Shown piece after piece: positions 1 through 11,563 of a stretch of 64,000 nt of DNA (the stretch's first letter is position 1; each line of letters begins with the position of its first letter). The notes beneath the pieces were generated by a model. The model ran no database searches. It worked only from the letters and a program-made list of their open reading frames with translations, and was not told where the DNA came from. The stretch is from Haliclona indistincta (Eukaryota; Porifera; Demospongiae; Haplosclerida; Chalinidae), in the NCBI GenBank assembly GCA_964017065.1, contig OZ024787.1:5157538-5221537 (forward strand). The letters run 5' to 3'. The translations under genes were made by a program, and so were the position numbers.

Positions 1-2096
1 AGCTCCTTGGTTGCTTGGAAGGCTTCTTGCTCTTTAGAACCCCACCTCCATTTGGTAGATGACCTGAGAAGGAAATACAAAGGGTTCAACAAGGTTGCTA
101 AGTTGGGCATGAACTTGCTGTAGTAGTTGATCAAACCCAAGTAGGCTTTTAGCTGTTGGATATTCTTAGGAGCAGGAGCATCTTGAACAGCTTTCACTTT
201 GTCATCAGTAGGATGAAGACCTTCTTTGTCGATCTTGTGACCAAGGTAGGTGACGGATGGAGCTAGGAAAGTGCATTTGCTTTTGTTCACCCGCAGACCA
301 TGCTTCTCGAGTTGGTCCAGGACTCTCTCAAGTGTTGCAAGATGTTCTGCATCAGTGCTTCCAGTGATCAGAATGTCGTCTAGGTAGACCACGACTGAGG
401 GTATGTCCTTCAACAGATGTTCCATTACGCGTTGAAATATTCCTGGTGCTGATGAGATCCCAAACGGCAACCGGTTGTAACGAAACAAACCACGATGAGT
501 GTTGATCACGACCAGGTTCTTGGAATCTTCGTCCAGCTCTAGTTGTTGGTAGGCTTGACTCAAATCGATTTTCGTGAAGCTTTGACCTCCTTGCAGTTTA
601 ACAAACAAGTCCTCCACCTTTGGTATAGGATAACGATCCAGTTGTATGGCTTGATTGACTGTGACTGAGAAATCTCCGCAGATTCGTACGGTCTTCTTAT
701 CTGACTTGAGTACTGGAACAATTGGAGCAGCCCAGTCTGAGAATTGAACGGGTTCAATGACGTTCTGTGCCACCAGTTTGTCCGGAGCTTTGTCCACCAA
801 GGGGCGCATAGCATATGGAACTGGTCTAGCACTACAGAATTTGGGAGATACATAAGGGTCAACATGTATTTTCACTTGCGTGTCCTTAAGGGTCCCCAGG
901 TCCTCTTGAAAGACACCTGAGTGTTTGCGAAGTACCTCCTCTAGTGCACCATCGTGAAGTCTGTGTAGCTCACTCCAGTCCAGGTGTAGACTGCTCAGCC
1001 AGTTCCTGCCCAGGAGAGTAGGACCATCCGTATCCACGATCATAAGTGGTAGATCCTCAGCACAGTTAGCTCCATGTTGCACGTTAACTTGTACTGTTCC
1101 AGCGATGTCCAGCATCTCTCCCGTGTAAGTTCTTAGTTTCCTGGTTGTAGGTTTTAGAGTTTTCTCAGGCCAATGGCGATGAAATGTTGTTGCAGACATA
1201 ATAGTCAAAGAGGCTCCCGTGTCCAGCTCCATAGAAATTGGTACTGCATCGATGTGGACATCCACCATGAATGGTTGGGAACGACCAAGGACGGAGTCCA
1301 AGGCAAACAAGTCGTATTCTCCAGCATCACTGTTCTTATCTTCTTGGACGAACTTGACTGACGGACCTGACGGAGTAGATTTTGCACGACATGCAATCTT
1401 GATGTGTCCAATACGTCCACACTTGTGACATTTAGCCGTCTTGAAACGACAATTGGCTGCTGAATGGTTGCTCTTTCCGCACCGATAGCATGGCTGTGGA
1501 GCTTTCGGCGTATCTTGTTTTTTTGGTTTCGACAATTTGTGCACAGGGTCAGTATCTCCCTCGGAGTTTTGAAGAGTCTTCTCATTCTTCTTGGCGGCTT
1601 CTAAGCTTAGCGCTGTCTCCAATGCTTTGGCGAAAGTCAAGTCTTTCTCCTGGAGTAGCCGTCGGCGAATTTGCACGTTGCCGATACCGCCCACTAGTCT
1701 GTCACGCAGCATCTTGTCCAGGGTTCCCTCGAAGTTGCAGAAGATAGCTATCGAGCGCAACTCTGCTACATACATAGAGACAGATTCTCCTGGTTTCCTA
1801 TCTCGCGAGTAGAACTGGAGACGTTGTACTACTTCAGAGGGCTTCGGACTGTGGTGCTTCGTTAGCTCGTCCACCAACTGTTTGTAGGTCTTAGTATCAG
1901 GTTCAGCTGGCGCGATTAGATTCGTCAGCAGCTTGTAGGTTGACGGTCCAAGCACAGAGAGGAAGACTGCTTTCTTCTTGTTAGCATCTGTTATCTCGTT
2001 CGCTGTAAAGAAGTGGTCTAGGCGTTTAGCATACTGCTGCCATTCCTCTTTCCCTGAGTCGAATTCGGAGATGCTGCCCAAGAGTGGCGTAGCCAT
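1..2096 (-). mobile_element. Ty3/gypsy-type gag-pol frame (partial, runs off left edge)
   Basis: One uninterrupted frame starts at the ATG at 2096 and is still open at position 1 (about 698 codons seen). In order it shows a gag-like region, two CCHC zinc knuckles (CYRCGKSNHSAANC at about residues 203-216 and CHKCGRIGHIKIAC at about 223-236), an aspartic protease with ELDTGAS (catalytic Asp at about 292), and a reverse transcriptase with the YLDD active site at about 571-574. Knuckles, protease and RT share one frame, so gag and pol are fused with no frameshift. RNase H and integrase would lie beyond the left edge. The order PR-RT and the short LTR fit metazoan Ty3/gypsy elements. No stop codon is seen in the part present, so the copy may be young. 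Confidence 0.9.
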
Positions 2097-2118
2097 TGTA
2101 TATCCTTGTCGCCAGTAT

Positions 2119-2255
2119 TGTGACTCAACTATTCAGGGCTCAAACTCAACTCAACTGTCTTATTGTTGCAATTACAGCAATTTATACAGACTCATACAAT
2201 CATGTATTGTTCTAAGGTCATACAGAATCATGTATTAGTTCACAAGGTCATGACA
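2119..2255 (-). repeat. Putative 5' LTR of the gypsy-type element
   Basis: Read on the minus strand, this 137-bp segment begins TGTCATGACC and ends GAGTCACA, the expected TG...CA ends. It contains a TATA-like TGTATAAAT. It is followed after four bases by a TGGCGACAAGGA primer-binding-like site (about 2103-2115) and then the gag ATG. The partner LTR is outside the window, so the boundaries rest only on these signals. Confidence 0.55.
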
Positions 2256-3019
2256 CTACCTATGACCATCAGTGCACCTGATATATTATATTTAAGCCTA
2301 AAACACTAGCAGAAGCGAGTATTTCCAGGAAAACAGCGATTTTTGGTCCATAACAGACTCCATTCCATGCTTTCTGCTTGAACTCCGTTACTAGGTTACG
2401 CCTACTCGTGCACGCCCGTGTATGTAATTATTCTAATACAAGCGCACCTTAGTACAAATGGCTTGGAACGCGAGTGCTAGCGCTGCTGCCACTAGCAGTG
2501 TTCACAGCAGAGGACGAGCAAATCTTTACTGTTACACTGGATTTGCCTGTTCAGGCTTGTAAGAATGCTAGCTTAAGCTTAGCTAATGTTGCGTGGTACG
2601 TGTTGCACATAGGCGGCTGCAGGAATATGAAGTTGCCCTGGCTCATAGTAGCGGCGCGCTTGCGCGGAGGAAAATTTTTGCGTTAATGATATTCATATGG
2701 GGTGTGGTTCCATTATTTGAAGAAGATAAAGCTCTTGTGAGATTCTGCGATGCGAAGAACGAGCTCATCTGCAGTTTCGAAGATAAGTCTCGTTACTACA
2801 AGCCAGTTTAGCCTTGAACACTGCACGTTATATACGTTGCGCACGCGCATCAACATTTCAGTTAGCCAAGCCGGCCTGCAGCCGCTTATGGTGTTGCATA
2901 CAGTGCAGAGCCGATCGAGTGCAGCCACGTACACTTCCTCGCCGCAGTCAGTGGAATATTTCTCTTTATACTGTATTAGTAAGTTCCAACTAAGTCATTA
3001 ATAAATAAAAAAGAAAAGA
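2256..3019. other. Region without a recognised gene
   Basis: Short frames exist here (for example about 2474-2686 on plus), but none shows a domain, splice signals or a second copy in the window. It lies between the LTR and a foldback element. Nothing else can be supported. Confidence 0.5.
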
Positions 3020-3347
3020 AACAAGTAATAAAAACATTTTAACAAAAATGCAAGAGATTTAGGGTTGGTACATGTATCGAAAAAGTATGGAAACAAGATT
3101 GTGAAAAGTAAACAAGATTTAAAATAAAAAGGATTGTAGCAATAGCAGTGTTATGCTACCTCCCTAAATTAACTGCCTTCGATAGTTGTAGTTAATTTAA
3201 TAGGGAGGTAGCATTACACTGCTATTGTTACAATCCTTTTTATTTTAAATCTTGTTTACTTTTCACAATCTTGTTTCCATACTTTTTCGATACATGTACC
3301 AACCCTAAATCTCTTGCATTTTTGTTAAAATGTTTTTATTACTTGTT
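3020..3347. repeat. Foldback (long inverted repeat) element
   Basis: The left arm, beginning AACAAGTAATAAAAACATTT at 3020, is repeated as a nearly perfect reverse complement ending at 3347, with only about 10-15 bases of loop near 3190. Each arm is about 150 bp. This is the structure of a foldback transposon or palindromic MITE. No coding capacity is seen. Confidence 0.85.
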
Positions 3348-3360
3348 ATCTTAGTCTTGT

Positions 3361-3500
3361 CTAATCTTGCAATTTTTTGAGCGCGATAATTGATGTTTGG
3401 TTGGTTATTCAGATGATGATAATCACATTGTACTACAGCCAATCCCAGATTGTAGAATTTCCTGACAGAATACTAAAACATACTCTAGTCTCTAACCATA
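3361..3500 (+). pseudogene. Remnant of an RPTP D1 exon upstream of unit 1
   Basis: After an acceptor-like TTATTCAG the sequence reads [13 protein letters not shown], matching the exon that opens the PTP D1 domain in units 5 and 7. The rest of the domain is missing. The same fragment occurs at about 11484 and about 36665, so it is a recurrent leftover of a deleted phosphatase gene. Confidence 0.7.
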
Positions 3501-3550
3501 GACAAACTGGTAGCTATTCATGTAGATTAGCAGTGTAGCTGTAGACTTTT

Positions 3551-3640
3551 GAGCTCACCCACGCATTTAAAAGCCCCGCCCACCCGCTATATCAACACAT
3601 AGTCCGCATGCGCATAAGGCAGTTTCATCATTGCTCTTTC
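3551..3640 (+). promoter_or_regulatory. Conserved receptor promoter block, unit 1
   Basis: The block runs from GAGCTCACCCACGCATTTA through a GC box (GCCCCGCCC, 3573-3581) to the palindromic CCGCATGCGCA (3604-3614) and AGTTTCATC. It recurs upstream of units 3, 4, 5, 6 and 7. The GCATGCGCA core resembles an NRF-1 half-palindrome and the GC box an Sp/KLF site; factor names are inference from the motifs. In unit 1 a 598-bp MITE sits between this block and the ATG. Confidence 0.6.
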
Positions 3641-3660
3641 AGCTAGCTTCATTAGCTATA

Positions 3661-4258
3661 GCCTCGAACCAGGCTCTTTTAATTTGTGTTGGCGGAATAA
3701 AGAGCCTGGTACACACTGTCTGCGCATGCTCCAAATCGCGCCGGAATTCCGGTGCGATAGGAAACTTTCGTGCACGTTTGTAATACGCGCCACGAAATTT
3801 TACGTCATCGCTTACTGGTACTGTGGATCTCGGTTCAGAACAAGTGCTGGTTTTCTTTATTGGAAGTTCTGCTAACTACATTAGTAATACTGTACAGGCA
3901 AGGCAGTAGTGAGCGACGAGTGTACGCATTGTGTACAGTAACAGCGATGTTTCTACTGTCGTTGCAGTTTGCGCGTTTAATCGTTCAGCAGATCAGCTTG
4001 GTACTTTGCTAGCAGCAGTTCAGGATATGTGGCTGTCAAAACTAGCTCTATTTTCTTGAAAGGTGAATGATCTACGTTTGAATTGGGCTAGCTAGAAGCC
4101 GCCATGTTCTTGCTTGACCACGCCCTTCGTCCCGCCTGGCATTGATAATTATTATTTCGTCACATCCGTCCAAACCACGTGAATTTTCAGCACATGCGCA
4201 GACAGTGTGTACCAGGCTCTTTATTCCGCCCACACAAATTAAAAGCCTGGTTCGAGGC
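3661..4258. mobile_element. TA-flanked MITE with terminal inverted repeats
   Basis: The element begins GCCTCGAACCAGGCTC and ends with the reverse complement, flanked on both sides by TA (3659-3660 and 4259-4260). Inverted similarity extends about 60 bp, including GCGGAATAAAGAGCCTGGTA. A TA duplication is typical of Tc1/mariner-mobilised MITEs. It interrupts the unit 1 leader between CATTAGCTA and the start codon region; the other units lack it here. Confidence 0.85.
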
Positions 4259-4320
4259 TACATTAGCTAGAGAACTAGTCGACAATACCGGTACCAAATA
4301 ATAAAAAGAGATATTCAACG

Positions 4321-7300
4321 ATGAAGTCTTTCTGCTGTCAAGCTATTCTGATCGCTATCCTGCTCGTGTGGACCGCATGTACGTACACTGTGACCGCCCA
4401 GGGTGGCTGCAATACACTGTCTACGGCATCGAACGGGTTGATCGGTGGTGAGGACAAGGCTGGTGTTATCCCAATTTTAAGAGCCCCTTCTAGAGGTTCG
4501 TATACTGCATGTGCAATAATAGATCAAATGAACTTAATTTTTTCAGTGCTGAGATCACAGGTTGGTGGTCACTTTGTCTCACCATTTGCACTGTTCAGTG
4601 CGACCCAAGTACAGCAGCATGGTCTGTGGTGTCAGGTTAATAGTGCAAGCAATGCTGGTATGGGTAGCAACATTGGAGACATGTTCTACTCTACTGGAAA
4701 TGGACCTGATGACTTCACTATAGTCCCCACTAGTGATCCCAGTAACAACGTACCATACCAGCAGCTGAAGTGTACTAACCAAATTGGAGTGGTGGTACTT
4801 CATGGTACAAACACTACCAATTTCCAGGGATATTTGAAATGCAACACTACTATCCCTAGCCTGGACATCAATACCCACTACTGGGTAATGTATTCAGATG
4901 AAGTGTTTGACAGCTATAGTAAGTTGTGTTCCTAAAAAATAATACGTTGTACTGGTGTAAATTTTGTTGCATATTATTCTAGAATACCACACATAAATTC
5001 ACAATCATACAAATGTTTTACTTGTAGAGTTTGCATACCTATATGGACCTCATCACCAATACCTAAATTTTACTTTATATTCATACATGTAGCTGGTCCA
5101 ACAGTGGACTCCAATATGACATTCTCCATGCTGTCATCAAGAGATACTGAATCCAACATTAAGTATTCACTCTCCTTCAATGTCTCATTTGGACCACCAT
5201 CAAGAATTAATTGTACTCGAAATAACATTATGTTTCTTGATGCCAGAGGGCCTCGCCAACAAGCAACTCGTGAAGTGATCAGGTCACGTTATATCGATAG
5301 TACACACCCAGATATGACTCATGTCACAATTAGACCAGACCCTCAAACAAGAGAAGGAGCAACATATTCTTGTCAAGTGATAGTTGAGAGTCGTGTTAAT
5401 ATTGATTATGGTATGTATGACTTTGATATGAAGGGGTCAGGAGTCTCTACTGCCACAGTCATCGGTGAGTGTATAATTATTATTACATGATAAGTGGTTC
5501 CACTTCTCCTCAGTTGCAAGTCCTCCCACTAGCGTTAAAGTCGGCAGGACTGGTTTCAACAGTGTTCTGGTCTCCTGGTCTGCCCCCTCATCAGCAGTAC
5601 CAGCTGGTTATGAGGTGTTCTACCAGGTAGATGGTGGCAGCACTCTCAGTGGAGGGAACACCAGCAACACTGAGCTGACACTGACTGGACTGGCATTAGG
5701 GACTCATTCATTGTTTGTAGTGGGATATGAAGCAGAGGGAGCACCTGTGCTACCCAGTGCTCACAGTAACACAGTTTCAATCATTATCGGTGAGATATAC
5801 TGAATACATTAACGCAGCAATTAAGTACATGTGTATAGATATTCCTCAGCTACCATCTAACCTAATGTTAACTCCTGGCTTTACCTCTATCATGATATCA
5901 TGGATGCAACCACGATACTCTCCCAGCAACTACATTGTATCATACTCATGTCAGCTATTGTGTGACACAACATCAATAATGACTAATGGATCAGTTACTG
6001 TTGAAAGCACTTTAACTAACATTTTTTCTTCTCTTGCTCCTGGCAGTTGTTGTACTATCAGTGTAGTAGCAGTGTATGATGGTATTGGAATGAGTAACAC
6101 AGTCTCATCTTTTACCAGCACTTTATCACTAGGTATCAATGATAATTATGAGTTAATAAGTACTTCTTTTCAGCTCCTAATAGTGCTCCTGAAGGATTGA
6201 ATAACTTATCAGTGGAGAAAAAATCACTTACTGTGCAGTGGGGTATAGCATCCTGCCCTGACCAGAGAGGACCCATCACTGGATACAGACTGCGCTACAG
6301 CAATGGCACCTCCATTGTAGCTATTGAAGGGAATGAGCAGAATGACAGACAGCACATGCTGACTGGACTGACTCCATTCACTAGCTACTCTGTGCAAGTG
6401 GCAGCAGTCAATGCTGGAGGGATTGGACCATACAGTACAGCTCTCACTGTGGAGACACTGCAGGATAGTGAGTAATGATGTAATAGTTACAATTTTAGTG
6501 TAACTGATACATGCAGTTCCTGGCCCAGTGTCTGATCTGTCAGCCATTCCTGGAGTGGTCCAGCTCACAATCTCTTGGAGTGCTCCCTCAGAACCTAATG
6601 GTGTCATCACAATGTATCAGGTCACCCACAACAGCACTGGTGTATTGAACTACACCAACACATCAGCCACACAGGTCACACTAAGGGACCTCCCTCTCAA
6701 TACTACTGTTGAATACAGTGTCAGAGCATACACTATCATAGGACCAGGAGAAGCTGTTTCAGACATAGTGTCAACTGCAGACATTTGTGAGTGCACATTA
6801 GCATGCATAGGTGTTCACTGTTAATCTAATTATTTTTAGCTCAGATCAGTATACGTGTAGTAACAGTAGTTGCTGAGAATAGCTCATCAGTGAGAGTCAC
6901 TTGGATTCCTCTCAATGAACCAGTGGTGGACCACTACACTGTACACTACACTAGAGTGGGTAGTAGTAGGATGAAGAAACAAGTTGACTCAGGAACAGCA
7001 TCCTTCCCATCGAGTGTCTCCTCTGGAGTGGTGTCAGGACTGCAGGAAGGACAGCAGTACCAGTTCAGTGTCAGTGTATCAATCTCTGTTAATGGACAAA
7101 CATACACTAGTACACCTGGAGAACCAGTCACTGCTATGACAGGTACTTATTTTATTAAACAAAATGTGTATTCTAATTGCTAATTGTGACTTGTGCAGTG
7201 ATATGCTAAAGTGTTTGTTGGATATTGTATGGCTGTTTGAGTAAACCGTCAAATCGCAGTGTACTCACTTATTATTATTGTTTATTTATTTTCAGTTGTG

Positions 7301-8206
7301 TAAAGCTAAATATTTTTTGATACCGTTCTATAAGACAGCGAGAAATTAGACAAATTTGTATTAACAAAATTAATATGACATCCCATGATTTGTCGTGATA
7401 GGTACATTGAATTCATCACCAATTCCATCAGTAGCTGGAGCACTGGCTGGTGTTGCTGCTCTCATCATAGCTGCTATAATTGTAGTTTGTGTGATTATAC
7501 TTGCAGTGAAAAGGTGAGTTTGGTTCAATTCAACTTCAAATTACTTTTAACCATTACATGCATAATAATGTACATGTATTAGGTACAAAAAGAAGAATGC
7601 TTTTGCTGTGCACTATGTCAAAGATGGACCGAAATTGGACAGTACCTGTAGTCCGGAGCCTCAATATGCAACATGCAGTGCTCCAGATGAATATGACTAT
7701 GTTTCAGGTTTGTAAATTTTTGTCTTGTCACAGTTTATGCATTCTTTACGAATTACCGTTTAATGTACAATTTCTTGAATAAGTTATTAAATTTTGTACT
7801 GCTAACCAGATGTTAGGTAAAGTTAAATTCACACGGAAAGTCATAATAGTGTGAACAAAAAACAATTTTATTAGGAAATAATCAAGAACGAAAACACGTA
7901 TTATAGGAATCAGTCAATATACAGTAGACGTATCGTAAACTCACATGTTTCATTTTTGTTTACACTGGTATCTTTTAGTGACTAGTAAACCATGTAGTGT
8001 GTTCTATCAGGTTCTGTAAGAGACCATGCAGTGTATGACCAGCCTGAGTTTATGACCAAGTAAGTGTTATACACATTCAGTGTATACAGTGTTCACTCTG
8101 TCCTTGTAGGGATGGTGATGATGTTGAGATGAAAGATAATGCAGCATATTGCACAGCTCCTGCATCAACCAATGTGACTCACTATGAAGATATCAATAAA
8201 CTGTGA
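4321..8206 (+). CDS. Unit 1: type I receptor, 2 Ig-like + 5 FN3, short tyrosine-rich tail
   Basis: Twelve exons: 4321-4495, 4547-4918, 5093-5464, 5514-5789, 5839-6132, 6174-6467, 6517-6786, 6840-7142, 7402-7513, 7583-7707, 8011-8059, 8110-8206, giving 912 aa. A signal peptide (hydrophobic core [10 protein letters not shown]) is followed by two Ig-like exons (about residues 59-306; the second has the typical ATYSCQV strand), five FN3 domains (about 307-785), one transmembrane segment (about 796-820) with stop-transfer KRYKKK, and a tail of about 90 aa. The tail holds YATC, YDYV, YDQP and YEDI, which resemble SH2-docking sites (YDxP for Crk/Abl type, YEDI for Src type; inference). All ectodomain exons are phase 1-1. 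There is no catalytic domain. The ATG lies in the context ATTCAACGATG shared by all units. The ligand is unknown. Confidence 0.85.
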
Positions 8207-8226
8207 AATTATTTTTTCCAGTATAT

Positions 8227-9456
8227 TAGGGAGACACGGTAGTGTCTCCCTATGTAGGGTTGAACGAGAAAACAAGATGGCGGCTACATACAATGTATTA
8301 GCGTTCAAACGCTGATATTTCGCCTGGTGATGAATTTTATACGTCCAAAGACACTTAGATCTGCTCTCTGGCGTTGCCCCATCTTACAGTAGCAAGGATA
8401 TTGCTCGAAATTGTTGCTAAAGTGACGAACCTGGAATCGGTGAAAATCGAGTTTCGTCATCTTCTTCTTCTTCTTTCTTTCTTCAACTCGCCTAGCGCCT
8501 TTACGCGAGCAGTGCCGAGACCAAAACACCCACGAACAGTCGTGAAATTCTCCTGGCAGGTGCCTTTTGAACATTGTTTTTAGCGAAACGGCGATCTAAA
8601 TTCTGCGAGTTCTCGATCTTGATCCATTGTCAGCTAAGTGTTAGACGCCATTATCGTGATTGCGCAATACGCACGTGACCAAGCAGTGGCTAGCGCACGT
8701 GACCATGTACCAAGCACTAGCTTCAATTCAGTATCGCCCCGCCGTATGGATCACGGAGAACACGTATTTGTCTGGAGTCTTCGAATAAAGGCAAGCTCGT
8801 GTAGGATCACCATTCTGCGTTTGCCAGATAGATTATAACTGCTGTCCAGGTCTACAAACAAGTGTGGGCGGGGCTCGTATGTACTGCATGCATGCATAGG
8901 CGAGCTGATATGTGCACCATAGCCATTATTTTTAGCTATAAGTTTAAAATTGTTAATAATAAAGAAAAGCCATCAGCAACTGGAAAACTAAACCAATGGT
9001 GGAAACCATGACAAAGACGCCTCAGTACGTGCATGATATTGAACTGCACTTCACTGAAAAAGAAAAAAGGACACAAACAAGAAAATAAAAAAGATTTCTA
9101 TCGAAATCAAAAGGATGTAGGGTTGTGAAACCTACCACTGGTCCACAATGTAATCTAACAAGGAACAAGCATGGAATGGTAACACGATCGACTTGCTAAC
9201 AGACCATAGATCCCTACATCAGTGGCTGTACATAAGATCAACAAGTTGAATGCACGTCAGGTGTCAGTCATCAGCAACTAGCTGAATTAGCTATAGCCAA
9301 CCACAACAGCCACTGATGTAGGGATCTATGGTCTGTTAGCAAGTCGATCGTGTTACCATTCCATGCTTGTTCCTTGTTAGATTACATTGTGGACCAGTGG
9401 TAGGTTTCACAACCCTACATCCTTTTGATTTCGATAGAAATCTTTTTTATTTTCTT
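8227..9456 (+). mobile_element. Composite hairpin/foldback element, copy 1
   Basis: About 1.2 kb inserted just after the unit 1 stop codon. The left end is a perfect hairpin (AGGGAGACAC GGTA GTGTCTCCCT), then about 800 bp of body, then a foldback with arms of about 148 bp (9081-9228 and 9307-9455). The uninterrupted 3' flank of unit 6 (42266 onward) shows where the insertion occurred. Further copies lie at 13925-15231 and, inverted, at 40373-41610. A frame of about 90 codons inside the body (8305-8574, minus) is also open in the third copy but not in the second, so coding is doubtful. The exact target duplication is ambiguous because the target is TA-rich. Confidence 0.8.
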
Positions 9457-9802
9457 TAATACATAGAAATTGAGTAGTGTTGTATTGTCTCAGCCTTACT
9501 GGACTTATAGTTTACAAGTTGTATAGCTACTCTTCATAGTGATCGAATATTAAAATAATATCAACCTAATTACTGACATTGACCGCATCTAGTATAGATA
9601 TTGTAATACCCGATCTGCTCAATGGATATACCACAAGTGAATGCTGACCTATTAGACTACTGCTACTACTCTTGGCTTCTGTAAATCTACAGTACATCAG
9701 TCATGTAGGGAATGCTTGGCTTCTTGTCAGCTCCAAAGCACCTATTTTGATACAATTTCGATCATAGGAGATGTACTGATCGGACAGAGTCAGTGATCAG
9801 AA

Positions 9803-11563
9803 CCTATTGGTGACATCACAATGTATCAGGTCACCCACAACAGCACTGGAGTATTGAACTACACCAACAACACATCAGCCAGTGAGCCACACAGCTCACA
9901 CTTAGGGACCTCCCTCCCAACACTACTGTTGAATACAGTGTCAGAGCGTACACTATCATAGGGCCAGGAGAACCTGTTTCAAACATTGCATCAACTGCAG
10001 ATATTTCTGAGTTCAAGATTTGTATGCAAGAGTAATGTCAAATTTTAAACTTTAGCTCAGATCAGTGTACGTGTAGTATCAGCAATTGCTCATTTATTGC
10101 TGTGAGCAGCTCATCAGACCATTACACTGTGCAACGGTAGAGTGGGTAGTGGTATAAAATTTGACTCAGGGACAGGAGTACCTCACATATTTTCTAATTT
10201 GCAACCTATCATTGTTGCCAAAAAATAATTTAATCTTTGTGTTTTATGAAGTCTCTACGTCTTCATCTCCAGCAGTCCTTACTGACTTAATCACCAATAC
10301 CATCAGTAGCTGGAGCACTAGCTAGTGTTTTGCTCTCACTATATTGCTGCCATAAATTGCGGTGATTGTGCTTGTGCTTGCAGTGAAAAAGTGAATTGCT
10401 TCTAATTCATAGACTACTGAATGAATATTATGTGCATTATAATTTAAAATCAGGCACCAAAAGAAGAATGCTGCTTTTGCTGTGCACTATGTAAAAGATG
10501 GATCGAAACTGGACAGTACCAGTAGTCCTGAGCCTTGATATGCAACATGCAGTGCTCCAGATGAATATGACTATGTTTCAGGTTTGTATATTTTCAGGTA
10601 CAAATCATGTTATTGACATGTTACAGTTATGCATTCTTTACAACTATTTTAATTGTACTGCTAGCCAGATAGTAGCTCAAATTAAATTAACAAGAAAGTT
10701 TATTTAGTTACAATTATAGTACAAACAAAAGACAGTTTACTGACATGAGAAATAAAAATGAAAACATACTGTATTGTAAACAGCTCATGTGTATTATAGG
10801 AATCATTTGACATACGCATATCGTATACTCACATGTTCTATTTTTGTTTACACTGTTATCTTTAGAAACTAGTAAACCATTCATTAAGTCATTTCCTGAG
10901 GACATGACTGTCACTGAGGGAAACAGAGTTGAGTTCCTCAGCTGTATTCCTGATTCTCAGTATTCCTGATCCTCAGCTGACATGGTATCATGAATCCACT
11001 CGTTTGGACAATGGCTGTGCTCTTAAAATATCAACTGACACCACTCTGATCATAGCAACTACAGAGATGAAGCACTCAGGCACCTATCGACCAGCAACAG
11101 TGCTGGGAAATACTGAGGACAAATTCATGCTCACATTAATTCCGATGCTCCTGAAGAACAGCTAGCTATAGCGGGTAGTGCTGTAAGTCATCCAGTCCCT
11201 ATCACAGAGCTAGGACAGTATGTGTCCAGGAATCATGCTGATACTAACAAGGGCTTCACTACACTATACAGAGTGAGCATTTACTCAGCATTAACTCAGA
11301 CACTTAATTTCTTGATAGCTGTGGTGGAAAACACGCTGTGACTCTGGCAGTCATTGCTACCAACAAGCCACTCAACAGGTTCAACAATATCACAGTCTGT
11401 GAGTATTATACCATAATATCTTAGTCTTGTCATATCTTGCAAATTTTTGAGCGCAATAATTGATGTTTGGTCGGCTATTCAGATGATGATAATCACATTG
11501 TACTACTGCCAATCCCAGCTAGATCGTGTAATTTCTTGACAGAATCCTATAAAACCTAATCTG
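9803..11563 (+). pseudogene. Decayed RPTP unit (fragment A) between units 1 and 2
   Basis: Degenerate exons appear in order: FN3-4 (about 9803-10010), FN3-5 (about 10056-10175, mostly lost), transmembrane (about 10250-10392), tyrosine exon (about 10455-10581), cytoplasmic Ig exon (about 10866-11275, with an internal rearrangement near 10935-10975), the SLDSC-type exon (about 11317-11401) and the DDDN exon that opens PTP D1 (about 11484-11530). It starts abruptly inside the unit 1 3' flank and ends abruptly inside exon 3 of unit 2. Stop codons and indels make it non-functional. Confidence 0.75.

Noticed and set aside
560..865. Minus-strand frame of 101 aa inside the retrotransposon
   Set aside because: Out of frame with gag-pol; a shadow of the RT region.
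2474..2934. Several frames of 70-83 aa on both strands near 2.5-2.9 kb
   Set aside because: No domain, no splice partners, mutually overlapping; expected by chance.
6946..7131. Recurring minus-strand frames of about 60 aa ([17 protein letters not shown] type) opposite every FN3-5 exon
   Set aside because: They are antisense shadows of the FN3-5 exon, repeated only because the exon is repeated; no splice or start context.
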